NCBI RefSeq assembly: GCF_020010925.1
Contig: NZ_JAGJBZ010000004.1
Span: forward strand, 248,001-312,000
Length of the DNA: 64,000 nucleotides
Direction of reading: 5' to 3'
Source: Streptomyces griseiscabiei
Lineage (GTDB): Bacteria; Actinomycetota; Actinomycetes; Streptomycetales; Streptomycetaceae
Positions 62,331 to 64,000 of the stretch are shown piece by piece. The translations under genes and the position numbers were made by a program. Positions within the stretch are counted from its first letter, which is position 1; every line of letters starts with the position of its first letter. Below the pieces are notes generated by a model. The model made no database searches and was not told the origin of the DNA. It worked only from the letters and a program-made list of their open reading frames with translations.

Positions 62331-64000
62331 ATGAGTTTCGTCGCTCAAGATCGCCCAGGTGTTGCTCAATTTCAAGAGTTCAAGAGTTCAAGTTCAACGG
62401 AGCAGCCAGTGGGTGTCGTCCCCGCACCTCGTTCCATCCGTTCGGTCAGTTCCATCCGCTCAGTCGATTCCATCCGTTCGGTCGGTTCCGCTCGCGAAGT
62501 TCCCCCGGTCGTCGCCGATTTCCTCAAGGACGCACAGCCCGTCGGTGAAGTGGGCGAGGGGTATCACAACAGGAACATTCCCGTTTCCCTGTCGGAGGAG
62601 ATGGCCAGGTTCCTCCACCTCCCGCCCGGCACCCTCGTGAGTCTGCGGATCCAGCTCAAGGACGTACGGAAGCGGCCGGTCGTCATCCGTACCTGGACCG
62701 ACGAGCGGGAGATCCTGTGGGCTGTCGGCCGCAAACTGCGCCACGTGCCCAGGTGTCTTTACAAGGACGACACCTGCATGATCAACACCTATGCGCACGG
62801 TGTCCCGCTGTCCCGGCTGCGCGGAAACGGCCGGCCGGAGGATCCCGGACTCGTCGACGCGCTGTGCGGACTGCTCGTCCAGACGGCGACCGTGCCCCCG
62901 CGGTGGGTGCCGCGCCGCCCGCCCGGCTGGCCCACCGAGAAGGACGACAGCCAGGGCTTCCTGCGGACCCTCGCGGGCGAGGCGGATCGGCAGATCAGGG
63001 AGCCCAACTGGGCGGAGTACGGCTCCCTGTTCGAGGCGCTCGGCGTTCCGGAGGACGCGCTGAGGCGGTTGGCCGGGCGGGTGCCGAGCATGACCCGACG
63101 GCGGTCCCGCATGCTCCATGGTGATCTGCACCCCGGCAACGTGATCGTGTCGTCCGTGAAGGGACCGCCCCTGATCTGCCTGGACTGGGAGCTGGCGTTG
63201 TACGGCGACCCTCTCCACGATCTCGCGACGCACCTCGTGCGGACGAAGTACCCGCAGGAGCGGTGGGATCAGGTCATCGCCTCCTGGGAGAGGCAGATGC
63301 GGGACGAGTTCCCCGCGGCGGTCGCAGGACTGCACGAGGACCTGCGGCACTACGTGAACTTCGAGCGGGCCCAGTCCGTCTTTCCCGACGTGATACGGGC
63401 CGTGGGGCCCTTGGAGCCTTCGGGGTCCTCGGGGTCCTCGGGGTCCATGGAGAACGAACTGCCGGACCGAATCAGCCTCGACGCCGCCGTGGGCACGATC
63501 GGTCTGGCCCTGGCGGCGGCGGAAGACCCGTTGGAGCTGCGGAAGCCGGTGCTCGACCAGCGCAGGATCGAGCGCGTGGTGACCGGGTGGCTGGCCGGGC
63601 GGCGTGACGGCGGCCGGGGCGTCGGTGCCGGCCGGACGAGGGCGTGGGGCGGTGCGGGTGTGGGCGCGCGGGTCGGTGCCCTGGCCGGTCTGCGGGCCGG
63701 TGCGGGCCGCCGGGGCGCGGAGCCGGTCGTATGGGTGTCGGACCCGCGTGTCCCGGAGCGCGCGGACTTCCCGCGCGGCGCCGTGACCGAGGTGCTGGGG
63801 CTGCGGCGTGAGGCCCCGGCCCGACGGGTGTTCACGGACACCGCCCATGTGAACACGATCGTGCGGAGCCAGGAGGCCGGCCGCTGGGTCCTGGTGCGGG
63901 GCCGGCGCCCCGGCGCCGCTCCCCTCGAACGCGGGCACCTCAGCGAGCACGCCGTACTGCGGTTCCTGGAGGACTCGAAGGCACGGGTCGAGGCGCCGCT
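62331..64000 (+). CDS. Large APH-fold kinase 2, possibly double, partial
   Basis: Open from ATG 62331 to the window end (556 residues visible, no stop). Residues 1-55 are low complexity with three SIRSV repeats encoded by an 18-bp tandem repeat. The kinase domain is about 55-380: VVIRTWTDEREILW in the N-lobe, LHGDLHPGNVIV (His263, Asp265), CLDWE with Asp285, then YGDPLHDLATHLV, all similar to kinase 1. After a Ser/Gly linker and a basic Gly/Arg stretch, residues about 500-556 (VNTIVRSQEAGRWVLVRGRR, SEHAVLRFL) read like the N-lobe of a second APH domain. GTG 62409 is an alternative start. TTGACA at 62270-62275 may be its -35. Confidence 0.82.
   Translation, partial: MSFVAQDRPGVAQFQEFKSSSSTEQPVGVVPAPRSIRSVSSIRSVDSIRSVGSAREVPPVVADFLKDAQPVGEVGEGYHNRNIPVSLSEEMARFLHLPPGTLVSLRIQLKDVRKRPVVIRTWTDEREILWAVGRKLRHVPRCLYKDDTCMINTYAHGVPLSRLRGNGRPEDPGLVDALCGLLVQTATVPPRWVPRRPPGWPTEKDDSQGFLRTLAGEADRQIREPNWAEYGSLFEALGVPEDALRRLAGRVPSMTRRRSRMLHGDLHPGNVIVSSVKGPPLICLDWELALYGDPLHDLATHLVRTKYPQERWDQVIASWERQMRDEFPAAVAGLHEDLRHYVNFERAQSVFPDVIRAVGPLEPSGSSGSSGSMENELPDRISLDAAVGTIGLALAAAEDPLELRKPVLDQRRIERVVTGWLAGRRDGGRGVGAGRTRAWGGAGVGARVGALAGLRAGAGRRGAEPVVWVSDPRVPERADFPRGAVTEVLGLRREAPARRVFTDTAHVNTIVRSQEAGRWVLVRGRRPGAAPLERGHLSEHAVLRFLEDSKARVEAP
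62433..62486 (+). repeat. 18-bp in-frame tandem repeat (SIRSV units)
   Basis: Three 18-bp units beginning TCCATCCGTTCGGTC, each encoding Ser-Ile-Arg-Ser-Val plus one variable residue, in the N-terminal tail of kinase 2. Just upstream, TTCAAGAG is also tandemly repeated (62371-62396). Confidence 0.85.

Noticed and set aside
62460..63950. A 496-codon minus-strand frame opposite kinase 2
   Set aside because: No domain logic; the + frame from 62331 carries the Brenner motif and is open to the window end.

Overview
The window is a high-GC actinomycete chromosome segment that reads as Streptomyces. Evidence includes strong GC3 bias, many GTG starts, leaderless starts, mycothiol synthase, GlnR, the WhiG anti-sigma factor RsiG, DUF397, and a gene order (pst - ppk - mshD - glnR - cysA - nur) that matches, from memory, the S. 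coelicolor SCO41xx core region. No tRNA, rRNA, CRISPR array, transposase or prophage was seen, so the left and middle are ordinary core genome with small accessory patches.

Layout. 1-10.7 kb: the 5' end of a membrane-protein cluster resembling a reduced type IV secretion/conjugation apparatus (TrbL/VirB6-like, TcpC/VirB8-like, pilin-like), a truncated neighbour, a 1594-residue protein of unknown function, an orphan DUF397 protein, a lytic transglycosylase-NlpC/P60 enzyme and a PAP2 phosphatase. 10.8-25 kb: a secreted FAD oxidoreductase, then phosphate metabolism: pstSCAB behind a four-unit PHO box, the low-affinity Pit/DUF47 pair, CsoR with its copper operator, and an overlapping ppk-CHAD-Nudix polyphosphate operon. 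25-32 kb: a YtrA-controlled ABC exporter, mshD and a secreted 5'-nucleotidase. 32-41 kb: an orphan response regulator, a double-MerR regulator divergent from an erythromycin-esterase-like gene, a two-component system next to a PDZ-less HtrA protease, a LacI regulator and glnR. 41-53 kb: hydrolase, MoaD-like protein, an LmeA-like lipid-binding protein, a cysteine-rich leader peptide in front of the cysA-sseC sulfurtransferase operon, DsrE, three coupled paralogous membrane-anchored proteins, a nitrobindin-like protein, nur, ygfZ, dtd and rsiG.

54-64 kb is the most unusual part. Three paralogous GntR-type regulators, two paralogous 60-63-residue membrane proteins on the opposite strand, two HAD hydrolases sharing the signature DFDGPVC-x-LF, and two aminoglycoside-phosphotransferase-fold kinases are interleaved. 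The first two regulator promoters are a recognisable duplication: same operator, same 88-bp distance to the start, same -10, leaderless GTG. This kinase/phosphatase/regulator/small membrane protein cluster is my main candidate for an undescribed system.

A family of dispersed GC-rich palindromes (at about 10.7, 20.8, 29.9, 37.1, 44.0, 47.1 and 54.0 kb) sits between transcription units. Many operons use ATGA, GTGA or TAGTG overlaps, so translational coupling is widespread.
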